Below, piece after piece: positions 44,561 to 54,675 of a stretch of DNA of 64,000 bases. The DNA lies in assembly GCF_000378385.1 (NCBI RefSeq), contig NZ_KB899674.1:1-64000 (forward strand), in the 5' to 3' direction. Every line of letters starts with the position of its first letter. Position 1 is the first letter of the stretch. A model generated the notes under the pieces. That model searched no databases. It was given only the letters and a program-made list of their open reading frames with translations, and was not told where the DNA came from. The translations under genes were made by a program, and so were the position numbers. The DNA comes from Paenibacillus daejeonensis DSM 15491. Its GTDB lineage: Bacteria; Bacillota; Bacilli; Paenibacillales; Paenibacillaceae.

Positions 44561-45430
44561 ATGCCTGATTATAGCTTGCTGGAGAAGCTGTTATTCCCAC
44601 CCGTGCATCTGGACCGGGAGAAGCTGGCTGCCTGTGTGCGCGGCAAGACGATTGCGATTACTGGTGCCAGCTCCGGCATTGGCGAGCGGCTGGCTTATTT
44701 GATGGGCGAGTATGAGGTGCGCTTGATTCTAATTGCCAGACGTGAGGACAAACTGCGGTCCATGCAAAAGGGGATTGAGGGCGATCCTGCGATGCGGGCG
44801 AAGGTCGTTGTAGCCGCCGCTGATCTGAGGAACGAATCCGAGATGAACGCGGTGTTGTCTCAGCTGCAGCAGCTGCCGGACGGTCTAGATATCCTCGTTA
44901 GCAATGCGGGGTTATCCATCCGGCGTCCAATCGAGGCGTCACTGGAACGGTATCATGACTTCACGCGTACCATGGCCATTAATTATTTTGCACCGGTTCG
45001 GCTGATGCTGGCGCTGATTCCGGTACTTCGGGAGCGAAAAGGACAGATTATCAATATTTCGACGATCAATACGGCTTTGATTCCATTGCCCTATTGGGCC
45101 GCGTATCAGGCCTCCAAGCAGGCCTTCGACACCTGGCTCCGCTCCGCAGCACCGGAGCTGCATGCAATGGGCATCGCCACAACCTCCATCTATCTTCCAT
45201 TAGTTCGGACACCGATGATCGAGCCGACGGCCTCCTACCGCGATATGCCTGCCATGAGTGCAGACCATGTCTCGCAGCTGATCGCCAAGTCGATCTACAG
45301 TAGGCGCAGTCGGTGGAGTCCGTGGTGGCTTGTTTTCGGGCAGTTGGCTTCCCTGACGGGGAGGGGTGTGTGGGAGAGGGTAATGCCGGGTGTGCTGCGC
45401 AAGAGGAGGGATAAGCATGGGTCTTCTTAG
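44561..45430 (+). CDS. SDR family oxidoreductase, paired with AMP-forming ligase
   Basis: 289 aa. ITGASSGIGERLAYL binds the cofactor, SNAG follows, and AAYQASKQAFD has the catalytic Tyr-x3-Lys. A C-terminal tail of about 50 residues with WSPWWLVFGQLASL suggests membrane contact, as in SDRs acting on lipids. It overlaps the ligase gene by 14 bases, so the two products probably act on one acyl substrate. Confidence 0.87.
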   Translation: MPDYSLLEKLLFPPVHLDREKLAACVRGKTIAITGASSGIGERLAYLMGEYEVRLILIARREDKLRSMQKGIEGDPAMRAKVVVAAADLRNESEMNAVLSQLQQLPDGLDILVSNAGLSIRRPIEASLERYHDFTRTMAINYFAPVRLMLALIPVLRERKGQIINISTINTALIPLPYWAAYQASKQAFDTWLRSAAPELHAMGIATTSIYLPLVRTPMIEPTASYRDMPAMSADHVSQLIAKSIYSRRSRWSPWWLVFGQLASLTGRGVWERVMPGVLRKRRDKHGSS

Positions 45431-47066
45431 ACTGGCGGAAGTGATGGTCAAGCTGAGGATGTTCACGCCTCAAGGCTTGTACAGACTGCTGAGCACTATG
45501 TTCCGTTACGGCATCAATGTGATGGCGCTGCTGAACATTGCCCAGCGCACTTACGGCGCAGCCCCAGCGCTGGTCGATGATCATGGGGAGTGGAGCTACC
45601 GGCAGCTGTTCTCCGAGTCGGAGCGGCTTGCACAGATTCTGCAGCAGCGTTACCAGTTGGGAAGTGGGCGCAAGGTAGGGCTGCTGTGCAGCAATCACGC
45701 GGCACTGGTCAAGTCGCTGTTTGCCGTGTCGCAGACCGGGGCGGACATCTACCTGCTTAATGTGGAGATGAGCGTCGAAGGGCTCCACGCCTTGCAGCAG
45801 GAGCACGGCTTCGATCTGGTCATTCATGATGCGCAGTGGGCGGCCCCGCTGGAGCAATCGCCGTATACGAAGGCCGTGCTTCACAGCTATCATGAGCGCT
45901 TGCCAGCGATTAATAACCTGCATCTTCATACCGCCAGCGATACGAACTCCCGGGTGCGGCGGACATCGACCAGTCGCTTCATGCTGCTGACAGGCGGCAC
46001 GACAGGCAAGGCCAAGCGAGTCCCACACAAGCCGTCCTTGTTCCACTATCTAAATCCTTTGGCAACAATGCTCACCCGTATGCGGCTGACCCGGTATAGC
46101 GTGGCCTATATAGCCACACCTATCTACCACGGGTACGGATTGGCAATTCTGCTGTTATGGACTGCTTTGGGCAAAAAAATGGTGCTGACGCAGCGTTTCG
46201 ACGCGGCGAAGGCCTGCTGCCTGATTCGGGAGCAGGGGGTGGAGGTGGTCACCGTGGTGCCGCTCATGCTGGACAAAATGCTGAAGCAGGATGCCGCGTC
46301 CCTACGCTCGCTCGCTTGTATCGCTTCGGGCGGTGACAAGCTTCGTCCCGGGCTGGCAGCTGAAGTAGCAGAACGACTGGGGGCGGTGTTGTACAATTTG
46401 TACGGCACATCGGAAGCAGGGCTGGTCAGTATAGCTACACCGCAGGAGCTGGAGCGCGACGCCGGTACAATCGGACGCGGCATCCAGGGTCTCCGGCTGC
46501 GCATCCGGACCGAGGAAGGACAGGAGGCAGAGGCGGGGCGTGACGCGCCGCTGCATGTCAGCAGCCGCCGGTGGAGGAGGCGAATAGGAAGTGAAGAGGG
46601 ACAGGAGGCGGAGGCTGGTCGCATTGGACCGTTGCATGTCAGTAGCACCAACTGGTGGCGGCTAGGCAGGGACGCGCACTGGATCGCGACCGGGGACCTG
46701 GCCTATCGCGACGGGCAGGGCTACTATTATTTGTGCGGTAGAGTGGACGATCTGGTCGTATCTGCTGGCGAGAATGTCTATCCCATCGAACTGGAACGCA
46801 TCCTCCTGCAGCATCCTGCCGTTGAGGACGCCGCCGTCATCGGCGTGGCCGACGAGCAGTTCGGACAGCGGCTGAAGGCTTATGTGCAAGCCGACGCCGG
46901 TGCCGGACTCACCGCAGCAGAGCTGTTGGACTGGCTCCGTCCACGGGTGGCCCGATACCAGATGCCGCGGGAAATCGCCTTCCTGCGTCAGATGCCATAT
47001 ACGCATCTGGGCAAGCAGGATAAGAAGCAACTGCATAATCAGTTGCAGAGCCATGTGACATCATAA
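45417..47066 (+). CDS. AMP-forming acyl-CoA synthetase/ligase with internal duplication
   Basis: About 549 aa. ANL-superfamily motifs: MLLTGGTTGKAKRVPHK (P-loop), YNLYGTSEAG, ATGDLAYRDGQGYYYL and the hinge/lysine region VDDLVVSAGENVYPIELERI. It activates a carboxylic acid with ATP, normally passing it to CoA. Between about residues 360 and 415 a segment EEGQEAEAGR...PLHVSS occurs twice in tandem, which is not normal for the family. ATG 45417 follows GAGGAGGG. Operon with the SDR upstream. Confidence 0.88.
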   Translation: MGLLRLAEVMVKLRMFTPQGLYRLLSTMFRYGINVMALLNIAQRTYGAAPALVDDHGEWSYRQLFSESERLAQILQQRYQLGSGRKVGLLCSNHAALVKSLFAVSQTGADIYLLNVEMSVEGLHALQQEHGFDLVIHDAQWAAPLEQSPYTKAVLHSYHERLPAINNLHLHTASDTNSRVRRTSTSRFMLLTGGTTGKAKRVPHKPSLFHYLNPLATMLTRMRLTRYSVAYIATPIYHGYGLAILLLWTALGKKMVLTQRFDAAKACCLIREQGVEVVTVVPLMLDKMLKQDAASLRSLACIASGGDKLRPGLAAEVAERLGAVLYNLYGTSEAGLVSIATPQELERDAGTIGRGIQGLRLRIRTEEGQEAEAGRDAPLHVSSRRWRRRIGSEEGQEAEAGRIGPLHVSSTNWWRLGRDAHWIATGDLAYRDGQGYYYLCGRVDDLVVSAGENVYPIELERILLQHPAVEDAAVIGVADEQFGQRLKAYVQADAGAGLTAAELLDWLRPRVARYQMPREIAFLRQMPYTHLGKQDKKQLHNQLQSHVTS

Positions 47067-47185
47067 TTCCCTAGTGCTCCTGATGAGCTGTCCAGGAGGG
47101 AGGCGGAACAGGATTTGCAGTCGAGCGGGGCTTTGGCGCTCAACAGGTAGCCACGTCCCCCGACTACAGCCTCCCGCCACCACGC

Positions 47186-47368
47186 TAACGGCCACCACAG
47201 CCGCTATTTGACCCGAATCAGGACTTTTTCTAGTCTAACGGACATGAGCGCCGTTATTTCCTCTTTTCTTCTAGTTTCACGCTACATATTAACTAAATAA
47301 GCGCGCTGGTGTCCGTTAGCCCAGAAATCACCTCCATATTGACCAAATAAGCGCACCTGTGGCCGTTA
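47186..47368. repeat. palindromic quartet of 24-bp units (type 1, copy B)
   Basis: Units start at 47186 and 47236 (TAACGG... orientation) and, inverted, at 47295 and 47345. The spacings are again 50, 59 and 50 and the total is 183 bp, identical to copy A at 28967. The unit sequence is shared with copy A (AAATAAGCGC...GCCGTTA). Confidence 0.85.
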
Positions 47369-47504
47369 GAGCAGAGGAAGGCTTAAAGCAAGAGTAGGTC
47401 AAGCAAGGGAGTATAAGCAAGAAAGGGCAAGCTAGCAAGGCCAGGTAAGGTCAATCAAGATAAGGTCAAACAGGTAAGGACAAACAGGAGAAAACTAGCA
47501 AGAG
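47369..47504 (+). other. purine-rich low-complexity stretch
   Basis: About 135 bases with repeated AAGGTCAA, AAGCAAG and AAACAGG words and few pyrimidines on the plus strand. No gene is seen. Confidence 0.55.
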
Positions 47505-47580
47505 ATGTCGGTCGTACACGGTAAGCGAGTTGACACCATGTCGGTCGTACACGGTACGCGAGTTGCCACCATGTCGTGTC
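47505..47580. repeat. 33-bp tandem repeat, two copies plus part of a third
   Basis: Copies at 47505-47537 and 47538-47570 differ at two positions (core GGTCGTACACGGTA). A partial third copy ATGTCG follows. 33 is a multiple of three, but the overlapping frames do not look like a protein. Confidence 0.8.
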
Positions 47581-47660
47581 GACTAGCCAATGACCGCCAA
47601 CCATTCACGGATCGATGGGGTGTTGCGAGCATGCATAAAGTGGGCAACAAACAGGAATAG

Positions 47661-47679
47661 CCCCCTGCCGAGCAGGGGG
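47661..47679. terminator. GC-rich hairpin, possible terminator
   Basis: CCCCCTGC CGA GCAGGGGG. A long T tract is lacking on both sides, so efficiency is doubtful. It lies 40 bases after the stop of the minus-strand PepSY gene. Confidence 0.5.
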
Positions 47680-47718
47680 TGTGGTGCGACAAGGGAATGG
47701 ACTATGGTGGTATCAAAC

Positions 47719-48297
47719 CTAACGATCAACCTGGGTTTTTAAAATATCCCCGGTTTCTGCATCGATTCGGACTTCTGTTTCTTTTCCGTTCTCGCCGGTT
47801 TCTACTTCATAATAAGCCCGCCCTGCATCTTGCTTGCGTTCTACGTCACGAAACTCCCCTGCGGCGTGGTCCATGGCAATGGTTACAGCCTGCTGAATGC
47901 TGATCGCTGTTGCAGTATAGGGCGTATTGGTGTCCACCTCCTGCTCGACAGACAACACTTCGCCGGTAAGAGCATCCAAATCGATGTCATAATCATGCGT
48001 TTCGGTCTCAACCTCTACATCATAATAGAGGGTGTTGCGTTCGTTCTCCAGTTGGATGGACTGCACCCAGCCTACGCCATCGACTTGCTCCAGCGCAAGT
48101 CGCTCTACCTCTTCAATCGCCAGAGGCAGCTGCTGCTCCGTTCCCGCTTGGTTCATGGGTTCGGCAGGTGCAGTGGCACCGTTTTGTGGTGTCGCCGATC
48201 CTCCCGGGGATTCGGTCGCGCTGTTCGATCCACACCCTACCACACCGCCAATCAGCAATACAGCAATCGCTGTTCCAATTGTTCCTTTGTTTTTCAT
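47719..48297 (-). CDS. PepSY-domain lipoprotein
   Basis: 192 aa. Signal peptide with lipobox VVGC (Cys22), a Ser/Gly/Pro-rich spacer, then two PepSY modules: EEVERLALEQVDG with LYYDVEVETETHDYDIDLDA, and QQAVTIAMDHA with AYYEVETGENGKETEVRIDA, each ending GEVL or GDIL. PepSY domains are thought to inhibit proteases or to bind ligands at the cell surface. A monocistronic gene downstream of the SLH enzymes on the same strand. Confidence 0.87.
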   Translation of the reverse strand: MKNKGTIGTAIAVLLIGGVVGCGSNSATESPGGSATPQNGATAPAEPMNQAGTEQQLPLAIEEVERLALEQVDGVGWVQSIQLENERNTLYYDVEVETETHDYDIDLDALTGEVLSVEQEVDTNTPYTATAISIQQAVTIAMDHAAGEFRDVERKQDAGRAYYEVETGENGKETEVRIDAETGDILKTQVDR

Positions 48298-48421
48298 CCT
48301 TCAGACACCCTTTCTCTCCATAAGTTTCAACATCTTGTCTTTGTTTACCCACAATTGCGGAAAAATAGACAGTCCAGGGAGAGTTCAGCAACCACTTCTG
48401 AGCAGTAACGCAATGAAACGA

Positions 48422-48446
48422 CTGCGCCGTTCAAGACGGCGCAGCC
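48422..48446 (-). terminator. hairpin after the GH115/SLH gene
   Basis: CTGCGCCGT and ACGGCGCAG form a 9-bp perfect GC-rich stem just past the minus-strand stop. The tail on the minus strand is TCGTTTCATT, only weakly T-rich. Confidence 0.6.
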
Positions 48447-48463
48447 GTTTCATGTGGACTACT

Positions 48464-51400
48464 TCAGTAGTTACTGCTGCGATTAGCAATAAACCGTACC
48501 AGAATAGTGGCGACTTCTGCCCGAGTGACTGACGCCCCCGGATCCAGGAGATTGCCCGGCTTGCCGTGCAGGATGCCTGTCGCCACCGCCCAATTCATTG
48601 CATGAACCGCCCAAGCCGCAATTTCGCCGCTGTCTGCGAAGCTCGTGCTGTCGCCGTCAGCAGCAGGGGCTCCGGCATACCGGTGCAGCAGCGTAACCAG
48701 CTGCTCGCGGGAGATGTCCGCGCTTGGCGCACTGCCGTCGCTAATTCCCGCCGCGATCGCCCAATCCTGCGCCTTGCTGTACCAGAGCTCGCCGCCCTCG
48801 GTTTCGGTGCCGTCCAACCGGGACAGCACAGTGAAGAGCATGGCGCGGCTCATGGATGCTCCGGGATCGAACCTGCCGGGCTCGGTGCCCCGGAACAGCT
48901 CGCGACTGGCCGTGAAGGCAATCGCGCCAGCCGCCCAGTGGCTGCTGCTTACATCGCTGAAGGCGATAGGGTTCTCCATTAGCTGCACCGACAGATCACC
49001 ACGAGCCAGGAAACTGAGTCCATCCTCGGTCAGCATGGAGGTGCCGAGGATCGTTCGGCTGCCGTCGGCGTCGACGGAGTAAGCGACCGTGAACGATGAA
49101 GCGTCTTTCACGGGCAGCTTGATCCAGGCCTGTGTTGTGCCCACCGGCAGTTGAACATTGGCTGTCACTTCTCCCCGAGTACTCGTGAGAATCTCGACCT
49201 GCACACCGTTCGATTCCGTGATGAGGGCGCGGCTGCTGCCGTCTGGACGGGTCAGAAGCTCGCTCTTACTGCCATCATGGCCAGTGAAATGCTCCGACAG
49301 GGTGCCGTCTTTTTCTCTGATAGCGAGCTTGCGGTCGCCATTGGGCCAGACCGTCGTCTCCGTTATCCTTCCGCTCGTAAGATCCGTGGTGCGGGTCGTC
49401 GTACTGCCGTCTGAATTCTGGACAGGTTCTTCCGGTTCAGCAGTATCGGGGGCCGGATCAGGCTCGGCAGGTGGGACCGGACCTACCGGACCTTGCCATC
49501 CGCCACCCGTGTTATACACTGCGACAGTTACAGTGCAGGAGGCTGTGTAGCTGCCGTCGGCGGTCGTCGCCGTAATGATGGCAGTACCGACGGAGCGGAC
49601 GCGAACCAAACCATTGTCGTCCACGGACGCCACCTCCGGATTGGAGCTGCTCCACGTCACATCCAGGTTCGTCGCATCCGCCGGCTCCACCTGAGCGGTG
49701 AGCTGTAGCGTGGCGCTGCCATGGTTCGTATAGAGCGTGGCGCTCGTCTGGTTCAGGCGCACGCCGGTGACCGGTTCTGGCTCGGGCTCCGTGGATGGCT
49801 CGTAAGGCAGAATCGTCAGCGTCACATGCGGACTCGCTTGATGCGTGTCCGTGGCGCGGTAACGGATCCAGTACGTCCCGGGAGCCAGATCGGTGAGGAC
49901 GGTCGCATCCGTGCCGACAGGGGTCCAGCTCGCGCCCTCGTCCGCCGACCATTCCATCGCGCCGTTCACCCCCGCGATGCTGCCGTCCCCGGCCGCTTCA
50001 GCGGTTTCGTTGCCGGCAGCGAGTCCTTCAGGGGCAATCTTGGCGATACCGGTTATTGTAACCTTGAAGTCGTCATAGTCGATGGATCCACCCGCCATAT
50101 TATCCAACCCGAACCGCTGGCCCGTCAGCTTTGTTCCGCCAGTGTGGCGGAAGCGGAAGTCTGTTGCTACCGGGACAGGATCATCGTCCATATAGACGGT
50201 ATAGGTTCGCGCGTCCCAGTTGGCCACCAGTTTAAAGGTGTGCCATTGATTGTAATTGAACTTCTTGACGCTGACCCGATCCGCATTGGATGTGCCTTTG
50301 TGCACTTTCATCTCATGTACGCCATTCACATTTTCAAAGGCATTGACCATGGAGTAATTGCCGGTGCCGCTGTCGTTGCGCACCATGGCGCCGTTGGCAT
50401 ACTGAAAGCTGCCGTTGAAGCGGGCCCGGTATTCGATGACGATCCGCTCCTCTCCCGTTGCCTGTACCTCGCCCACATAAGGCAGGAAAAGGTCGGCCTT
50501 GCCCGAGGTCGCTGTGGTTGTCAGACGCAGAAACCGGTTCCCGTCCTCCTCCTGCACGGTAGCGGTTGCGCCATTCGTCATACCTTCAATCGAGAAGCCA
50601 TGGGGGAACTTGCCTATCTCATCACCGGAGAAATCCCGGTAGGCGTGATAGAACACGCCGTCTTCAGTGAGGCGTAAGGATTCCAGCAGCGCGTCCTCTG
50701 CAGCCGTCATGGCCAGCAAGGCCTCGTTCGCTTGCTCCTGCGTGACCGTGTTGCTCTGGGCCAAAGCTTCCGCCTGCTCAAGCGCATCCATCCATGCCTC
50801 GTAGGCTGCCGGACTGTAGTTGCCGGGACCTGCGGCGACAGGATAGGATATTTCCTTGAGCAGGGCGCGTTTGGCGTCTACCGCAGCTTGGAGGCGCTGG
50901 CCTGTAGAGCTTTCGGTCCTCAGAGACGGGATCCAGCTGGCATCGGTTGGCGTCTCGGCCCCCTGTGTCAGATAGATGCGATCAATCGATAGGCCGTCTT
51001 CACGCATCCACAGGCTGAAGGCATGTTCATCCGCGGAATCAACCGAAACCTTGCCTACGTTCTTCCAATGCCATTTCTCATCCAGCGAGTTGGAGAAGAA
51101 GACGTCCGTCGAGAAGTCGCCATTGCTGCCGTTTAACCCGCCCCGGATGGAATCGGAGGCATTGTCCACGTAGCGCCATCGAACCCAGACCTGATAGGTG
51201 CCGGTCGTACCAAACTGAATCTTGTAGGTCAACTCAGGACTGTAGACCGGGAATTCATGAAGCTCTGACCATTGCCCGCCCAAATCAGGAAGGCGCATCG
51301 CCATGCCCGTATCGGATTGCGTCAGACGCCAGACGTTGGGGAGCTTGCCCGGCACCTCGGGTGCCTTATCCTGTTTGGAGACGGTATAGGCCTTCATGTC

Positions 51401-54400
51401 CCCGGTAATTTGACTTTCTGATTCGAGCACATGCTCCATGGCATATTCAGCTTCCAGGCTGACCTGACCGCCCGCTTCCACAAAAGCTCCAGCTCCCCAG
51501 CCCGCCGGGATGTTCTTGGGTTCAGCCGGTACAGACACCCAAGGCAGCAGATCAATGCCAGGGTGGACCACAGCATTAAACTGAGGATGATAGCTTTCGT
51601 CAGGGCCCAGCTCAGAAGGGATAACCCCATCCGGCCCCGTGTACAGCACCAGCTTGTCGATCATGATGAAGTTATCGACCATCCATAGTTTGATGGTATG
51701 CTTGCCTGATGACAGGGCTGGCAGATCCACCACATGCTTCTCGATCATATGGAACAGGTTGTTCACCCATACAGTGCCTTGGCCTTCATCGGCGGCCTCC
51801 GACTCTACGACAATCGGCGCCTCGTTATCGACAGATATGGCAAAGCGTACCTTTCCCTTCGAGTTCAGCGTAGGGATCCGGTAGATCTCCAGCGGGAATG
51901 ATCCCGAGGAAGTCAGATGGATGTCATACTCCAGGCTGGGTGAAGCCGCAACGATTGCCGTCTCGTCCACTGCGCCCAGGTCAGGTGCATAGGCGCGCAT
52001 CACGTCCCCGCCGAAGGCCCGCCCGAGGTTGCGGATGGTCTGCCAGGTTCGGTCGCCGTTCGAGTTGAGCCGGCTGTAGTGCTCGGCTTCTATTGAGACG
52101 TAGCCGTCCGCCTCCACATAACCAACGATTTCAGACAATACCAGCTCCGGATTCTCAACAGTGATCTGAATCGTCTTGTTCATGCCCGTATCCGCATCGG
52201 TAATGACAATGGCCGCCGTCTCACCTTGGTGGGCCTCGATTTGTTCGATGCCGACCCGGATGCGTATCTCATCACTTACCGTTCCAGAGTCTGCAGTCAG
52301 CCGAACCCAAGGCTGGTTGGCGACAGCCGTCCAGTTGAAGCTGCCGGCTCCCTTGTTGTAGATCAGGATGAACTTGTCGCTTGGATAGTAAGGGGAGAAG
52401 ACGAGTCGAGAGCTCTCCTGGGGCAGCTTCTCGCCCTCTACGATGACACCCATAGCCGGTTCCTTCAGTACCAAAGCCGGTGTGCCGGCAGGCAACTGGT
52501 TGATCACGGGCGGCGGTGCATGCTCAGGATCGATAAAGCCTTTCCATTTGCCGTCAGCCATGGTACTGTAACGTTCAATCTCCGCTTTCTTTGCCAGGTC
52601 CGCTTCTTGCGATAGTCGGAGGAACGTATCGGCAGAAGTCATCCGGCCCTGATCAAATGCCAGATTGCTGCGGTCGGCATAATAAAACGCTTGGTTCACA
52701 TAATAGGCCCAGTTTATCTTGGCTTGCAGCATCTGATAGAAGCTTAGTCGTTGCCCTTCGGGCAAGGCGTCATAGATCGCTGCGGCGCGTTCGAACAAGT
52801 CCTGGTAGACAGCCAGGCGCCGTGAGCTTTCATCGCCGAAATGCGTCTGATTGAATAGTCCCACCTTCATATGCTCCAGCTTGCGAACATTGGTATGCTG
52901 GTAGAAGGCTGTGAGAATCGCCGCCGCCTCGTCGCTGTGCTGATCGCCGAAGTGCTCGCCCATCCAGTCCTTCAGGAATTGCTCGGGCTGGTTCTTATAG
53001 CGCTCTACATTCCAGCCGTAACGAAGGAAGAAGGTCATCTCGGCTTCCTGCGGCTTGATATCGCCAATATTCAGAATCCAGGATTTGCGGATATTATGCT
53101 CCCAGGATTTGCTGAGCTGCTCGCCGATCAGAGCAAGCGGGATCGAATTGAGCCACATGTAGCTCTGATCGACAGGAGCCCAGTACGACACGTGATAATA
53201 GAGTCCGTGTCCGCCCTGGCGTGCGCGTTCGCCAGCATCCGGCATCGTCCGCATAATACCGTGATTGTCGTCGCACCAGATGACAGTTACATTGTCAGGC
53301 AGATCGAAAGTGGGGTGATTGTAGATCGGCAGCACTTCCTTATAGGGGATGAGTGCCTGAAACGATTGGTCGTAGTTGTGCTGGCCCAGTACCTCGAGGA
53401 GCAGACGCTGCTGTTCCCGGATGATTTCATTCATCAGTCCGGCCTTGCGTGTCTCCAGATCATCGCCCAGGTACTGATAGGCGGGCTCCATAATGTTCTT
53501 CACATTGAAAGGCTCGTCATGAATGCCCCGCATCCCCAGCGTCCATTGGGCTTCGGTATCCTTGTGACGTTCGATGTTTTCCCGCCAGTATTGCAGAACA
53601 GCGGCTTTACTCACCGTAAAGTCATATTGAATCGTGTCGTGAGGCACGCCTTGCTGGGCGGCATAGGCCCTTTTCCAACTATCCCATTCGTGCGTGTTCG
53701 TCCGCAACAGCATATCCGGGTGGCTGGAGCCCAGGACGATACCGTATTGCTGAACCAGATCGATGTTGCCCGGGACATTGTTGATAGAGTTGACATGCAT
53801 GGCTGCCCAGAGATAGTTGCCCTTCAAGCGCAGGATCAGCTCGAGAATGTGGGCATACGTTTGCGGGCCCATCGTCTCGGGATCTCCGAGCACCTCTTTG
53901 GCCCAGCGGCTGAGCTTCTCCTCATCGTTGAGGAACACGCCCCGGTACTGCACATCGGGCATATCGATCACAGACGTGTCGGCAGCGATATAGACCTCGC
54001 TCTTCGTTTGGATTGCAGCGTCGGCAAAATAATACCAGGGGCTCACACCCATCCGTTCCGACAATTCGTATACGCCAAAAACGGCACCGCGGACATCCGA
54101 GCCGACAATGACTAGCGTGTTGGCGTCTATTGTCTTGATCAAGTAGGCTTCCCATTCATCCTGAATGGCGCTCACTTCATCAGGCGTGATCCGGCCCTCA
54201 GCGATTAGCGATTGAATTGCGTTGCTGTCCCCCAGGGTGCCCACGATAATGACTGGACCGGACGGCAGTTCGGTCTCGCTGCTCATAAGGGAGTCCAACT
54301 GCGTGACCCGCTGAATATCCGCCTGCAAATCCGCAACGACGCGCTGCACCGGTGCTTCTTCGGCGGCGTCTACCCATATCGTCGCAGCAGACCCGTTTGC

Positions 54401-54550
54401 AGCCAGCGGGAAATCACCGCCGTTCTCCGTCTCCGCAACCCATGATGCGTCATCTGCCAACGTCTCGCTGGCTGCATAAGTGGGCAGCATGCCGGCGACC
54501 AGGGCTACCATGAGCAGCACGGCGACCATACGTCTTGTATGTCTAATCAT
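48464..54550 (-). CDS. giant secreted GH115 alpha-glucuronidase with SLH anchor
   Basis: 2028 aa. Signal peptide 1-27. The GH115 catalytic region follows (LVIVGSDVRGAVFGVYELSE; WYYFADA; YRGVFLNDEEKLSRW; VIWCDDNHGIMR), with its C-terminal beta-domain at about 860-1040. Then come a carbohydrate-binding-like module, a FIVAR-type helical hairpin (about 1290-1370), a jelly-roll module, a Big_2 Ig domain (NLDVTWSSSNPEVASVDDNG) and three SLH repeats at the end (FSDVSSSHWAAGAIAF). GH115 removes (4-O-methyl)glucuronic acid from xylan. SLH repeats hold the enzyme on the cell wall. Start ATG 54550 behind GAGGTGAG. Confidence 0.9.
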   Translation of the reverse strand: MIRHTRRMVAVLLMVALVAGMLPTYAASETLADDASWVAETENGGDFPLAANGSAATIWVDAAEEAPVQRVVADLQADIQRVTQLDSLMSSETELPSGPVIIVGTLGDSNAIQSLIAEGRITPDEVSAIQDEWEAYLIKTIDANTLVIVGSDVRGAVFGVYELSERMGVSPWYYFADAAIQTKSEVYIAADTSVIDMPDVQYRGVFLNDEEKLSRWAKEVLGDPETMGPQTYAHILELILRLKGNYLWAAMHVNSINNVPGNIDLVQQYGIVLGSSHPDMLLRTNTHEWDSWKRAYAAQQGVPHDTIQYDFTVSKAAVLQYWRENIERHKDTEAQWTLGMRGIHDEPFNVKNIMEPAYQYLGDDLETRKAGLMNEIIREQQRLLLEVLGQHNYDQSFQALIPYKEVLPIYNHPTFDLPDNVTVIWCDDNHGIMRTMPDAGERARQGGHGLYYHVSYWAPVDQSYMWLNSIPLALIGEQLSKSWEHNIRKSWILNIGDIKPQEAEMTFFLRYGWNVERYKNQPEQFLKDWMGEHFGDQHSDEAAAILTAFYQHTNVRKLEHMKVGLFNQTHFGDESSRRLAVYQDLFERAAAIYDALPEGQRLSFYQMLQAKINWAYYVNQAFYYADRSNLAFDQGRMTSADTFLRLSQEADLAKKAEIERYSTMADGKWKGFIDPEHAPPPVINQLPAGTPALVLKEPAMGVIVEGEKLPQESSRLVFSPYYPSDKFILIYNKGAGSFNWTAVANQPWVRLTADSGTVSDEIRIRVGIEQIEAHQGETAAIVITDADTGMNKTIQITVENPELVLSEIVGYVEADGYVSIEAEHYSRLNSNGDRTWQTIRNLGRAFGGDVMRAYAPDLGAVDETAIVAASPSLEYDIHLTSSGSFPLEIYRIPTLNSKGKVRFAISVDNEAPIVVESEAADEGQGTVWVNNLFHMIEKHVVDLPALSSGKHTIKLWMVDNFIMIDKLVLYTGPDGVIPSELGPDESYHPQFNAVVHPGIDLLPWVSVPAEPKNIPAGWGAGAFVEAGGQVSLEAEYAMEHVLESESQITGDMKAYTVSKQDKAPEVPGKLPNVWRLTQSDTGMAMRLPDLGGQWSELHEFPVYSPELTYKIQFGTTGTYQVWVRWRYVDNASDSIRGGLNGSNGDFSTDVFFSNSLDEKWHWKNVGKVSVDSADEHAFSLWMREDGLSIDRIYLTQGAETPTDASWIPSLRTESSTGQRLQAAVDAKRALLKEISYPVAAGPGNYSPAAYEAWMDALEQAEALAQSNTVTQEQANEALLAMTAAEDALLESLRLTEDGVFYHAYRDFSGDEIGKFPHGFSIEGMTNGATATVQEEDGNRFLRLTTTATSGKADLFLPYVGEVQATGEERIVIEYRARFNGSFQYANGAMVRNDSGTGNYSMVNAFENVNGVHEMKVHKGTSNADRVSVKKFNYNQWHTFKLVANWDARTYTVYMDDDPVPVATDFRFRHTGGTKLTGQRFGLDNMAGGSIDYDDFKVTITGIAKIAPEGLAAGNETAEAAGDGSIAGVNGAMEWSADEGASWTPVGTDATVLTDLAPGTYWIRYRATDTHQASPHVTLTILPYEPSTEPEPEPVTGVRLNQTSATLYTNHGSATLQLTAQVEPADATNLDVTWSSSNPEVASVDDNGLVRVRSVGTAIITATTADGSYTASCTVTVAVYNTGGGWQGPVGPVPPAEPDPAPDTAEPEEPVQNSDGSTTTRTTDLTSGRITETTVWPNGDRKLAIREKDGTLSEHFTGHDGSKSELLTRPDGSSRALITESNGVQVEILTSTRGEVTANVQLPVGTTQAWIKLPVKDASSFTVAYSVDADGSRTILGTSMLTEDGLSFLARGDLSVQLMENPIAFSDVSSSHWAAGAIAFTASRELFRGTEPGRFDPGASMSRAMLFTVLSRLDGTETEGGELWYSKAQDWAIAAGISDGSAPSADISREQLVTLLHRYAGAPAADGDSTSFADSGEIAAWAVHAMNWAVATGILHGKPGNLLDPGASVTRAEVATILVRFIANRSSNY

Positions 54551-54592
54551 TATGGCTCACCTCATTTGTTGGATTAGTGGCCTCAACCCGCA

Positions 54593-54641
54593 CAGAAAAC
54601 GGACCCTGAGCAGCATGTTGCATCGTCTTGGCTCAGGGTCC
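54593..54641 (-). terminator. terminator after the GH43/SLH gene
   Basis: Perfect 11-bp stem GGACCCTGAGC / GCTCAGGGTCC; on the minus strand it is followed by GTTTTCTG. It separates the two SLH enzyme genes. Confidence 0.82.
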
Positions 54642-54675
54642 GCAGGTGTGAAGATCGACAATACACAAGATTCGG

